Source: Candidatus Bathyarchaeota archaeon (GTDB taxonomy: Archaea; Thermoproteota; Bathyarchaeia; 40CM-2-53-6). From it: DNA of 11,665 nucleotides. Below are positions 1 through 6,754 of the stretch, in pieces (position 1 is the first letter of the stretch; each line of letters opens with the position of its first letter). The DNA lies in NCBI GenBank assembly GCA_005883085.1, contig VBAY01000063.1, positions 1 through 11,665 on the forward strand. Direction: 5' to 3'. Under the pieces are notes generated by a model. The model was not told the origin of the DNA. It did not search any database and worked only from the letters and a program-made list of their open reading frames with translations. The position numbers were made by a program, and so were the translations under genes.

Positions 1-1971
1 CACTTGGTTAGCCAACCGCTCGATCCGTTCCCTTTCCTTCGAACTAATCTCACGGTAGTGCGTTATGTCCAGCCTGCTAGACTCGACCTCCTTTTGCGCG
101 CCCGCTTGCCAGACATGCTCGCCTAATACTCTCCGCGCTGCCCCGATCAAAGCGTGAGTGCCAGTGTGATGACGCATCAGGTTCACACGACGCTGCCAGT
201 CAATCTCTCCCTCAACCAGCTCGATTTCTTGATCGATGGGTTGGTCAAGAAAATGAACGACGGTGTTTCCGAACTTCTGGACGTCTGTAACTTTCAATTT
301 CTTGTCGGCAAATCGTAACTCGCCGTGATCAGCAGGCTGGCCACCTCCCTCAGGGTAGAAGCACGTTTGGTCCAGCACGACAGCGTTTTCACCGACCTTT
401 GCTACGATCTTGGCTTGGAAGCTGGTCTGGTACGCATCGTCATAGTATATCGCTCGGGTAACAGGAAGATCCTTTAGGTTCTCCTCCCATTCAGGATTGG
501 ACGATGACGCCTCAAGGCTACTAGTCGGCTTGGAGTGTCGTTCCGCGACTAGCGTCAAGAAGTTCTCGGGAACGTCAACCTCTACTCCGACTTTCTCGGC
601 GCTCTCCCTTACGATCTCTGGAGCCAGACCTTGGGAATCGTAGAGCAGAACAAGCTGGTCTGTGGGAATCTTTCGAATGCCTTGACCCGAGAGCTCCTTT
701 GAAAGCCGTAGTACCGCTTCTGATCCCTTACTGATCGTCTCCTCATATTTCTCAACTTCAATCCGCAGGCCCTCCAGTATCTCTCCTCTCATCTCTCGCA
801 GGAGGCGAAAGTCTCCACCCCACAACTTGATCTGCCCCTCGATAATGTCAGGAAGTTCCTGGAGGATTCCTAGTTGTCGCGCCAGCCTTGCGGCTCGGCG
901 GATGATGAGCCGGGTCAGGTAGCCTTCGCCCACGTTGGACGGAACGACGCCTTCAGCTAGGAGAAAAGATATTGACTTTGTATGGTCAGTGATCGCGTAT
1001 GCGGCTTCTAACGTCTGAACGACGGGGCGGAACGCCTCCTTGTCGCGGCCAGTCTCGAGTGCTGTCGCTTGAACATAGGCATCTCTAGAAGATCGACTGG
1101 AGGCCCCGTAGATTCCTGCCGCCCTCGTAAGAGATGACAACGTGCTCTCGTCAAGGTCGACCTTCGCCATTTCCACAACCTGAGTGAGCAGGGGGCCATA
1201 GACTGCGTGGAATCCGCTGGGTGAGCCTTGGGACAGCCAGGCCCATCTTTCCATCCCATAGCCTGTGTCCACTGTCCTGATTGGCAAGGGTATTAGTTCT
1301 TCTCCTTGGACTTTGTATTGCATAAAGACAAGTGTCGAGATCTCTAGTCCTGCAACGATGCCTTCGAGGTCCGGTCCCGCGTTTCCTCCCCCAGACCAGA
1401 AATGTTCTTTGTAGGTGATGGACTCAGAGGGGACACCCATCACATCGGACAAGAGTTTGTGGTGATAACGGATGGTGTCGTCTTTCCAATAGATTTCCTT
1501 GTTCGGATAATTGAACGCGTGTGCTCCACCCATCTCAAATATGGACATGTGTCGGCCCGCGGCGCCAACCTGTTCGATGTCTGTGAACCGAATGCAGGGT
1601 TGACTGATGACCAACGGGTTCGCAGGAGGGGGCATACTTCCCTCTGTCACGTAGGGTTGGAAATCGTAGATCGACGCCCCCACGAGGTAGACATCATTAC
1701 GCCATCGTGCTACGATCGGATAGGGCTTGATTCTAGTGTGTCCTCGCTCCGCGAAGTAATCCATGAACTGAATTCTCATCTCCGCTAGAGAGTAGGGTCG
1801 TTTTGTAGGGGGTGTTCCAATGAACGAGTAGGGTGCGCACGGAACTTCGCCGCAAGTCGTCTGCTCGGAGGCCGCCCAGTAGTTACTCCCACATGATAGA
1901 CATTTTCTTCGATTGAATCCTATTTCTGTGAAATACGGGAGGGCGAATTCTTCCGGGTTTATCTCTGGCAT
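1..1971 (-). CDS. alaS: Alanyl-tRNA synthetase, archaeal type (3' end cut by window edge)
   Basis: Charges tRNA-Ala with alanine in the cytoplasm. I translated 657 codons from the ATG at 1971 to the left edge without a stop; archaeal AlaRS is about 900 residues, so the C-terminal part lies outside. Seen: an N-terminal cysteine cluster (C24, C27, C40, C45) followed by YSFIG, typical of archaeal AlaRS; class II catalytic segments including RFTDIEQVGAAGRHMSIFEM (about 129-147), SGGGNAGP (193-200) and a motif 3-like TGYGMERWAW (about 236-245); and the editing-domain signature HHTGTH (601-606), which would clear mischarged Ser/Gly. The start is supported by a strong Shine-Dalgarno GGAGGAG at 1980-1986, 8 nt upstream. 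It lies downstream of P1 on the same strand, 124 bp apart, and may be read through from the stalk operon or use its own TATA-like element. Confidence 0.96.
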   Translation of the reverse strand, partial: MPEINPEEFALPYFTEIGFNRRKCLSCGSNYWAASEQTTCGEVPCAPYSFIGTPPTKRPYSLAEMRIQFMDYFAERGHTRIKPYPIVARWRNDVYLVGASIYDFQPYVTEGSMPPPANPLVISQPCIRFTDIEQVGAAGRHMSIFEMGGAHAFNYPNKEIYWKDDTIRYHHKLLSDVMGVPSESITYKEHFWSGGGNAGPDLEGIVAGLEISTLVFMQYKVQGEELIPLPIRTVDTGYGMERWAWLSQGSPSGFHAVYGPLLTQVVEMAKVDLDESTLSSLTRAAGIYGASSRSSRDAYVQATALETGRDKEAFRPVVQTLEAAYAITDHTKSISFLLAEGVVPSNVGEGYLTRLIIRRAARLARQLGILQELPDIIEGQIKLWGGDFRLLREMRGEILEGLRIEVEKYEETISKGSEAVLRLSKELSGQGIRKIPTDQLVLLYDSQGLAPEIVRESAEKVGVEVDVPENFLTLVAERHSKPTSSLEASSSNPEWEENLKDLPVTRAIYYDDAYQTSFQAKIVAKVGENAVVLDQTCFYPEGGGQPADHGELRFADKKLKVTDVQKFGNTVVHFLDQPIDQEIELVEGEIDWQRRVNLMRHHTGTHALIGAARRVLGEHVWQAGAQKEVESSRLDITHYREISSKERERIERLANQV

Positions 1972-1979
1972 CTACCGTA

Positions 1980-1986
1980 CTCCTCC
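1980..1986 (-). promoter_or_regulatory. Strong Shine-Dalgarno of alaS
   Basis: Minus-strand GGAGGAG lies 8 nt before the alaS ATG and is among the best ribosome binding sites in the window. It forms the 3' arm of a possible tiny hairpin, CTCC-TGGA-GGAG, which could partly mask it. The hairpin is weak and may be chance. Confidence 0.7.
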
Positions 1987-1999
1987 AGGAGTGCTCTGA

Positions 2000-2007
2000 A
2001 AATATAG
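2000..2007 (-). promoter_or_regulatory. Possible TATA box of alaS
   Basis: Minus-strand CTATATTT resembles an archaeal TATA box. Transcription about 26 bp downstream of its centre would start near 1978, leaving a leader of only about 7 nt and excluding the Shine-Dalgarno at 1980-1986. It may therefore be unused, or it may give a near-leaderless transcript alongside read-through mRNA from the stalk operon. Confidence 0.3.
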
Positions 2008-2095
2008 ACGCTTAGCTGGGAGAATCGCTCTAGAGGAGTATCGTCTCGAGGAGAAGACTGTGCGGAGCTAAACCGCGAACCTCCTTGCTCACTCT

Positions 2096-2398
2096 CTAAC
2101 CGAACAGAGCCCCAAGTCCTGCCAGGGCTTCCTCTTCCTTCTTCTTCTCTTCTTCGGCAGGTTTCTTGTCTTCCTTCTTCGCCTCAGTTGGTGTTGCCGG
2201 TGCCGCGACTGGGGCTGCCATAGCACTGGCAGACTTTAGAGCTTCGTCGATGTTGACTTCGGAGAGTGCTGCGACTAGGGCCTTGACTTGGGCTTCTTCC
2301 ACTTGACTGCCCGCTGCGGTTATGACTTTTTTCACGTTTTCTTCTGTGACAGGCTGCGCTGATGAGTGCAGCAGGAGTGCAGCGTAAACATACTTCAC
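2096..2398 (-). CDS. rpl12: Ribosomal stalk protein P1 (archaeal L12)
   Basis: Acidic 100-residue stalk protein. In the family, dimers bind the C-terminal helices of P0 on the large subunit and recruit translational GTPases. Seen: an N-terminal dimerisation domain beginning MKYVYAALLLH (1 to about 57), an Ala/Pro/Lys/Glu-rich hinge (about 58-90), and the factor-binding tail ALAGLGALFG at the very end. The start is GTG at 2398, matching the family's M-x-Y-hydrophobic-Y-A-A-L-L-L opening; a GAGG lies about 10 nt upstream. It is the last stalk gene of its block, 60 nt after P0 and before alaS. Length and both ends match the family. Confidence 0.97.
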   Translation of the reverse strand: MKYVYAALLLHSSAQPVTEENVKKVITAAGSQVEEAQVKALVAALSEVNIDEALKSASAMAAPVAAPATPTEAKKEDKKPAEEEKKKEEEALAGLGALFG

Positions 2399-2458
2399 TG
2401 GACTTTTTCCTCTTTTCTCAGGATTGATTGGATTTTAGCCGAGCGTCAATTCCTACAC

Positions 2459-3334
2459 TTAAGGGTTTCCGGGTGTCGCGCTGGAAATCTTCTGGTTCAG
2501 CGCGTTGGCGTTCATCATCGCGCGTTTGAGAACTGGCTCAATGGTACCACTTTCGAGGAAGCCTGCTTCAACAGCGATGGCTAATGCTTCCCTCATTCCC
2601 TTCCCTAGGATTCTTGGGGCGTTCTCGGGAGTCACGTAGCCAGCATCGATTGAGATGCTGAACGCATTACTCACAGCTTGGAAAACGTCTTTTCGATAGG
2701 CGCTTATGTCGAGGACAAGATCGTCGGATCGGAGTATTGTTCCGTTGTCGTATGCGGTAGAAAGTGTGAGCCCGGCCTCCATTGGCTTGAGTCCGAGTTT
2801 GGAGAGTACTGAGGCCATTTTTGGTGTGATGAGATCTCCTCTTCTAGCTACCACCGAGTCTCTTGCAACCCATATGCTTCCCCCCTCGATTCTTGTCTGG
2901 ACCTTGATTTCTCCGAATTCGCTGATCACCGGTCCAGGGGGCAGTCCAGTGTTTCCGGCGGGAACCATGATCTCGCCAGTTGCAATATCTCCAGCTTTCG
3001 CGGGGACCCTGACTTTGCTCTTTTCGAGCAGTACTATCAGAGAGTAAGGATTGACATCTGTGAACAACAGGATGTTCGACCCTTGGAGGTCCTTGACGAA
3101 CTCCCCGACTCTCCCGTGGCTGGGCTCTGATAGCTCCACTGATTTTCTCAACAAGTTGTTCTTGGTCACTACCATCGCTACTCTGTCCCGTAGACGCTTA
3201 CGCAGTTCGTGGATCTGCGATGAGCGGACTTTGGTCAGGTCAGCGGCCGCTATGACTGGATACTTTTCCAGTAGAACTTGGAGCTGGGTTATCGCTTCTT
3301 TCTTCCAGGCTGCTACTTTCCGGGTTGTCGACAT
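2459..3334 (-). CDS. rpl10: Ribosomal stalk protein P0 (uL10), lacking the acidic C-terminal tail
   Basis: In the family, P0 anchors the stalk to 23S rRNA together with uL11 and carries P1 dimers. The 291-residue protein has the rRNA-binding domain (about 1-105), the inserted domain II (about 106-185) containing the PAGNTGLPPGPV stretch (125-136), and three roughly 22-residue spine segments for P1 binding (about 218-236, 243-262 and 267-285). It then stops at ATPGNP. Many archaeal P0 proteins are about 330-340 residues and continue into a charged hinge ending in GLGALFG; that part is absent here and I do not see it in the 60 nt after the stop. The ATG at 3334 follows the uL1 stop by 4 nt, so it is probably translationally coupled. 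Confidence 0.95.
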   Translation of the reverse strand: MSTTRKVAAWKKEAITQLQVLLEKYPVIAAADLTKVRSSQIHELRKRLRDRVAMVVTKNNLLRKSVELSEPSHGRVGEFVKDLQGSNILLFTDVNPYSLIVLLEKSKVRVPAKAGDIATGEIMVPAGNTGLPPGPVISEFGEIKVQTRIEGGSIWVARDSVVARRGDLITPKMASVLSKLGLKPMEAGLTLSTAYDNGTILRSDDLVLDISAYRKDVFQAVSNAFSISIDAGYVTPENAPRILGKGMREALAIAVEAGFLESGTIEPVLKRAMMNANALNQKISSATPGNP

Positions 3335-3338
3335 TGTC

Positions 3339-4001
3339 TTACGCCGCCGTGGTCAAGGGTATCTTTACTAGTGGTCCCATTGAGGTTTTGATCGAGACGG
3401 CTTTGATGTTCTTGGGACCCTTCTCCAGTTTTGCCTCCAATCGCGAGATTACCGTTTGGATGTTCTGCACTAGGACGTCATCGGGCATGTCCTCAGTTCC
3501 GACCTTCGCCTGGATTACAGGTTGATCCTTCATTTTTAGCCGGACGTTACGGCGCTGGCGTTTGATGATATCGTCGATGGGTGCTGTTGGTGGAATGGGT
3601 GTTGGCATTTTGCCTCTAGGTCCGAGAATTTGTCCGAGGGTCTTTCCGACTTGCGGCATCAGTGGGGCCTCTGCGACGAAAAAGTCGTAGCTCTGAGCTA
3701 TCTTCCGCGCCTGCTTTTTCTCCCGTCCTAGCTTGTCCAAGTCCTCCCTGCCGATGACAATGTCTGCGCCGGCATTTTTTGCTCTAACAGCTAGGTCGCC
3801 GCCAGCTATCACTGCTACTTTGGAATCCTTGTCTGCAGCTGTCGGAAGCTCAAGGTTCTCGTTAATCCTCCCCTCAGGCTTTTTCAGGTCTATTTCGCGA
3901 AGCTTGACTGATAGTTCAATGGCCTGCGTGAATTTCCTCTTCGGTGTCTTGCTTCTCACGTCACTCAGTGCTTTCGTAATTGATTCCTTAGACAGTGGCA
4001 T
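3339..4001 (-). CDS. rpl1: Large subunit ribosomal protein uL1
   Basis: Component of the mobile L1 stalk of the large subunit; in studied archaea it can also repress its own mRNA. The 220 residues match the archaeal length. Seen: N-terminal helix with SKTPKRKFTQAIELSVKL, the alternating alpha/beta middle domain with VAVIAGGDLAVRAKNAGADIVIGREDLDKL, the conserved LGQILGPRGKMPTPIPPTAPI loop region (about 122-142), and a C-terminal return to domain I ending in KIPLTTAA. The ATG at 4001 has an AGGAG about 9 nt upstream that overlaps the end of the uL11 gene (stop at 4014-4016), giving tight coupling. A mimic of the rRNA-binding site for autoregulation could not be identified by eye. Confidence 0.97.
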   Translation of the reverse strand: MPLSKESITKALSDVRSKTPKRKFTQAIELSVKLREIDLKKPEGRINENLELPTAADKDSKVAVIAGGDLAVRAKNAGADIVIGREDLDKLGREKKQARKIAQSYDFFVAEAPLMPQVGKTLGQILGPRGKMPTPIPPTAPIDDIIKRQRRNVRLKMKDQPVIQAKVGTEDMPDDVLVQNIQTVISRLEAKLEKGPKNIKAVSIKTSMGPLVKIPLTTAA

Positions 4002-4013
4002 CTTACCGTTCTC

Positions 4014-4505
4014 CTACTCTAACTCTTTCAGCGCAGCGTCGTACTGACCTGCGTCGAGGTTCTTGATGAACTCTTTTGGTTCCTTAGCGTCCACTGTCAC
4101 GCCCATGCTCACACATGCACCAGCGACCTCTTTTACAGCCGACTTTAGGGTTCGCGCGTAGCTGTCGGTCCGTTTCATCTGGGCAATCTTCACGATTTGT
4201 TCAGGAGACAAGTTGCCGACTTTGGTGGCTTTGGGTGTTGCTGATCCCTTCTCGACTCCCAACTCTTTCACTATCAAGGCAGAGGTAGTCGGTGTGCCGA
4301 TCTCAACTTCGAAACTCTTGTCTTCCACGTTCACAAGGATCTTTACCGGAACTTTCATTCCCGCGTAAGCCCTGGTGAGCTCATTAATCCTGTTCACTAT
4401 CTGCAGGATGTTTACTCCCAATGGTCCGAGTTGCGGACCGAGCGGAACACCTGCCGTGGCTTTGCCGCCATCTATTATTGCGTCAACTGTTTTCTTGTCG
4501 GCCAG
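4014..4505 (-). CDS. rpl11: Large subunit ribosomal protein uL11, probable CTG start
   Basis: Binds the GTPase-associated region of 23S rRNA at the base of the stalk, next to P0. From the CTG at 4505 it is 163 residues: LADKKTVDAIIDGGKATAGV, then PLGPQLGPLGVNILQIV, the rRNA-binding C-terminal domain with SPEQIVKIAQMK and a GACVSMGV segment. This is the normal archaeal length. The first ATG, GTG or TTG in frame is the TTG at 4421, inside the conserved LGPLG motif, which would delete 28 conserved residues. Upstream of the CTG the frame has only one other CTG (4514) before a stop. GGAGAGG lies 9 nt before the CTG. The start overlaps the end of nusG by 23 nt. I regard the gene as certain and the CTG start as likely; an assembly error is the alternative. 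Confidence 0.93.
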   Translation of the reverse strand: MADKKTVDAIIDGGKATAGVPLGPQLGPLGVNILQIVNRINELTRAYAGMKVPVKILVNVEDKSFEVEIGTPTTSALIVKELGVEKGSATPKATKVGNLSPEQIVKIAQMKRTDSYARTLKSAVKEVAGACVSMGVTVDAKEPKEFIKNLDAGQYDAALKELE

Positions 4506-4980
4506 CTTCCTCAGCCTCTCCTCTACTAATGAGCTTCACATAGTCCGCGTGCACAGTTATGGGTAGTGTTGCAAAACCCTCTTCCAGGAGCTCAATTACA
4601 ACTTCTTGCTTGACTTTGTCGACGTGGGTGATCTTCGCTTTCAGGCCTCTGAATGGTCCACCGACGACCTCAACGAGGTTACCGACGCTTAGCTCTTCAA
4701 TAACGGGTTTGGTTACAATGAATCTCTCGATTGCAGCTAGAGAGACGACCCCTTTTGTTCTGGTTCGCGCGTGTCTTGTCCCAGCTATCGCCTCGTCAAC
4801 AAAGTGTGGTCCCATTGCCTCGACGAAGATGTAGCCTTTGATCACTTCTGGTGCGAGTATTGCGACGATGGGTAGTTTCTTGGGTTGGATCCTGCTGGCC
4901 ATGAGGTCCACTACTGTTCTCTCCTGTCCGCTGGTCGTGCGGACTGCGTATATCGAAGTCTTCTGAGTTTGGGTCGCCAC
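4483..4980 (-). CDS. nusG: Transcription elongation factor NusG/Spt5
   Basis: Archaeal Spt5/NusG binds the RNA polymerase clamp, normally with Spt4, raises processivity and can link polymerase to the ribosome. The 165 residues comprise an NGN domain (about 9-92, beginning SIYAVRTTSGQERTVVDLM, with the GYIFVEA strand at 49-55) and a KOW domain (about 97-130, VEVVGGPFRGLKAKITHV). The short polar tail EAEEAGRQENS is encoded by DNA that also holds the ribosome binding site and first codons of uL11. The start is GTG at 4980; the secE stop lies 12 nt upstream. The order secE-nusG-uL11 is conserved across archaea and bacteria. Confidence 0.97.
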   Translation of the reverse strand: MATQTQKTSIYAVRTTSGQERTVVDLMASRIQPKKLPIVAILAPEVIKGYIFVEAMGPHFVDEAIAGTRHARTRTKGVVSLAAIERFIVTKPVIEELSVGNLVEVVGGPFRGLKAKITHVDKVKQEVVIELLEEGFATLPITVHADYVKLISRGEAEEAGRQENS

Positions 4981-4992
4981 AATCCTGCCCTT

Positions 4993-5196
4993 CTATGGTC
5001 CAGCGGCAGCTTGGCTAGCCGGCAACTTGTATAGTCCGACCACCCAGAAGAGGATTCTGAGCACGAACCCTATGCCCCCGACAATACCTACACCTATCAG
5101 GATGATCTTGATGTTGAGTTTCGTTTCTTCCCAGTCTGGCTTTTGGGCTACGTGAAACAGACGTCTCGCCGATTGAAGGAAGGTTCCAATGCCCAT
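4993..5196 (-). CDS. secE: Protein translocase subunit SecE (Sec61 gamma)
   Basis: Small essential subunit that clamps the SecY channel in the cytoplasmic membrane. The 67 residues have an amphipathic N-terminal helix (about 4-22, FLQSARRLFHVAQKPDWEE) and one transmembrane helix (about 28-53, IIL through WVVGLY), with a short C-terminal tail. This is the normal archaeal size, with the conserved AxKPDxEE-like turn. The ATG at 5196 has GAGGG 6 nt upstream (5203-5207). It is the first gene of the secE-nusG-uL11-uL1-P0-P1 block; a TATA-like element at 5244-5251 would give a leader of about 25 nt. Confidence 0.93.
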   Translation of the reverse strand: MGIGTFLQSARRLFHVAQKPDWEETKLNIKIILIGVGIVGGIGFVLRILFWVVGLYKLPASQAAAGP

Positions 5197-5243
5197 GACA
5201 AGCCCTCGATTATGAACCGGAGTTCGATGGGACCGGCCTTCCC

Positions 5244-5251
5244 TATTTTAA
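5244..5251 (-). promoter_or_regulatory. Probable TATA box of the secE-nusG-ribosomal protein operon
   Basis: Minus-strand TTAAAATA is the best AT-rich element in the 167-bp gap between argF and secE. Initiation about 26 bp downstream would fall near 5221, leaving a leader of about 25 nt that includes the GAGGG ribosome binding site. I see nothing else (no RNA gene or clear terminator) in 5197-5363. Confidence 0.45.
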
Positions 5252-5363
5252 CCATGCTAGCCCGTGCGTTCTTCGCATCTTCCAGCCGCGATGTTGATTG
5301 ACGCCGCGTCTCCTTGAAATGCCATGATCGCGGAACTCCCAAGAACATTCGATTCACGGTTCT

Positions 5364-6287
5364 TTACAAGATGAGTGAAAGAAGTCCTCTAGCTGTGTGC
5401 AATCTGTTTTCAGCTTCATCCCAAACCGCTGATTGGGGGCCATCGATGACGTCGTCGGTTACCTCTTCACCCCTATGAGCAGGCAGGCAATGAAGGAATA
5501 TCGCGCCGGGCTTGGCGTGCAAGAGAAGCCCCCGGTTGACTTGGTATTTCGGAATAAATGTCGACAGTCGGGTCTCTTTCTCTTTCTCCATGCCCATTGA
5601 AACGAACGTGTCCGTATAGACCGCGTCTGCAGCCCTTACCACTTCTTCAGGGTCCTCCACAATGCTAATTGATGCTCCAGACGTTTCACCGGCCTCTTTT
5701 GCGTGTTTGACCGCTTCTGGGTCAGGGCCGTAGCCCAGAGGCGTGGCGACAGCAATGTTGACTCCAGTCTTGGCGCATCCTATCAGGAGGCTGTTGCAAA
5801 CATTGTTTCCATCGCCAACGTATGCTAGTTTTAGACCCTTCAGTCGTTTCTTGTACTGAATCAGCGTTAGGAGGTCTGCAAGTATCTGGCATGGATGATG
5901 CTTATCGGAAAGACCATTGACGACGGGCGCGTCCGCATTGTCCGCGAGAACGATTAGGTCGTCGTGGGAGTAGACCCGTGCCATTATGGCGTCGACGTAC
6001 CTGTCCAAGACTTTAGCAGTATCCGAAATCGTTTCTCCTCGTCCCAGTTGCATCTCGTTCCAGCTCAGATAAGTGGGGTGGCCGCCGAGTTGGGCAACTG
6101 CTGTCTCGAAGGAAACCCGAGTCCGTGTTGACGGTTTCTGAAATATCAGGGCAACAGTTTTTCCCTTGAGCCGTTGTGGAACTCTCTTTCGCTTTGCCAA
6201 AATCGCTGCGCGCTTTAGGATCAGATCGATTTCCCTAGGAGATAATTCGACTAACGAGAGAATGTCTCGTCCTTTCAGGCCTGCCAA
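5364..6287 (-). CDS. argF: Ornithine carbamoyltransferase
   Basis: Transfers carbamoyl from carbamoyl phosphate to ornithine to make citrulline, a step of arginine synthesis. The 307 residues have the carbamoyl-phosphate motif STRTR (53-57), HPCQ (131-134), the ornithine-loop SMG (230-232) in a TDTFVSMGMEKE context, and HCLP (266-269) followed by AHRGEEV. HPCQ, the SMG loop and HCLP mark it as an OTCase rather than an aspartate carbamoyltransferase. The start is TTG at 6287; no ATG or GTG lies in frame in the leader, and the protein begins at the expected point before the first helix. It stands alone between the secE operon and a divergent Rdx gene, with its own TATA element at 6334-6342. No other arginine gene is in the window. 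Confidence 0.96.
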   Translation of the reverse strand: MAGLKGRDILSLVELSPREIDLILKRAAILAKRKRVPQRLKGKTVALIFQKPSTRTRVSFETAVAQLGGHPTYLSWNEMQLGRGETISDTAKVLDRYVDAIMARVYSHDDLIVLADNADAPVVNGLSDKHHPCQILADLLTLIQYKKRLKGLKLAYVGDGNNVCNSLLIGCAKTGVNIAVATPLGYGPDPEAVKHAKEAGETSGASISIVEDPEEVVRAADAVYTDTFVSMGMEKEKETRLSTFIPKYQVNRGLLLHAKPGAIFLHCLPAHRGEEVTDDVIDGPQSAVWDEAENRLHTARGLLSLIL

Positions 6288-6333
6288 GGTGTTCGAGGAT
6301 TCTCCGTGACTGTTTATCCGTCGAGGACTCTTC

Positions 6334-6342
6334 TATTATAAG
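6334..6342 (-). promoter_or_regulatory. Probable TATA box of argF
   Basis: Minus-strand CTTATAATA lies 47 bp upstream of the TTG start. Initiation near 6312 would leave a leader of about 25 nt carrying GGAG at 6302-6305, rather far (14 nt) from the start codon. No ARG-box-like operator was recognised. Confidence 0.5.
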
Positions 6343-6389
6343 AACCCGCTACGCGATGCCGCTATTCCAGCTCGAAATTTGAAAACGGG

Positions 6390-6397
6390 TTTAAATC
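6390..6397 (+). promoter_or_regulatory. Probable TATA box (with BRE) of the Rdx-family gene
   Basis: Plus-strand TTTAAATC follows the purine-rich GAAAACGGG (6381-6389), which could serve as a TFB recognition element. Predicted initiation near 6420 leaves only about 10 nt before the ATG at 6430, and no Shine-Dalgarno is seen, so the mRNA is probably near-leaderless. Confidence 0.55.
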
Positions 6398-6429
6398 TCG
6401 CCAACCATACTCTTAACGATAGACGGAAA

Positions 6430-6699
6430 ATGGTTGACCTGGAAATTACGTACTGCCAACCTTGCGGACATCAGCCAAGAGCGGTAGACATGGTCAGTCA
6501 ACTACTCGCAATCTACGGCATGCCTCTAAACCGGAAACTGACGATCTCACTGAAGCCAGCAGACAAAGGAGTCTTTGACGTAGTCCTAGATGGCCAACTC
6601 ATCTTTTCGAAGCACCAACAAGGTCGCTTCCCGACCGTGGACGACCTCAAGAAACAACTCGACCAGAAGCTTACGATTCCGCTGGAAACCGCTCAATAA
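6430..6699 (+). CDS. Rdx/SelW-like thioredoxin-fold protein with CxxC
   Basis: An 89-residue protein starting at the ATG at 6430 (MVDLEITYCQPCG). It has the Rdx (SelW/SelT/SelH) pattern: first beta strand running into C9-x-x-C12, a helix (about 17-29), a strand pair with FDVVLDGQLIFS (49-60), and the family's SKxxxGRFP motif (60-68) before a final helix. In selenoprotein W the second cysteine position is selenocysteine; here it is cysteine. The fold implies a thiol/disulfide redox role, but the substrate is unknown. A longer reading from 6379 would begin inside the TATA region and is rejected. It is transcribed divergently from argF and converges on ftsY. Confidence 0.85.
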   Translation: MVDLEITYCQPCGHQPRAVDMVSQLLAIYGMPLNRKLTISLKPADKGVFDVVLDGQLIFSKHQQGRFPTVDDLKKQLDQKLTIPLETAQ

Positions 6700-6754
6700 A
6701 TATGCTAACCGCCTAAGGCCACATTACCAAGAAGCGTCAGAATGCGATATCTCG

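Noticed and set aside
1402..1788. Open frame of 128 codons on the plus strand opposite alaS
   Set aside because: It lies wholly antisense to the catalytic domain of AlaRS, whose motifs are intact. It has no recognisable domain or promoter.
2050..2095. Possible tRNA or structured RNA near a GGTTCGCGG-like stretch after P1
   Set aside because: Only a 4-bp GCGG/CCGC stem is visible, with no cloverleaf, and the gap is too crowded with the alaS leader.
4014..4421. uL11 as a truncated gene starting at the TTG at 4421
   Set aside because: The conserved N-terminus continues in frame upstream to LADKK at 4505, so the gene is complete with an unusual start.
5148..5357. Minus-strand frame of 69 codons between argF and secE
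   Set aside because: It overlaps the start of secE, contains the likely TATA box and leader of secE, and shows no family resemblance.
6379..6429. Longer N-terminus for the Rdx protein from a TTG at 6379
   Set aside because: It would begin upstream of and include the TATA box. The family homology starts at the ATG at 6430.
6700..6754. Terminator between the convergent Rdx and ftsY genes
   Set aside because: No U-rich run or stable hairpin is seen on either strand in these 55 bp.
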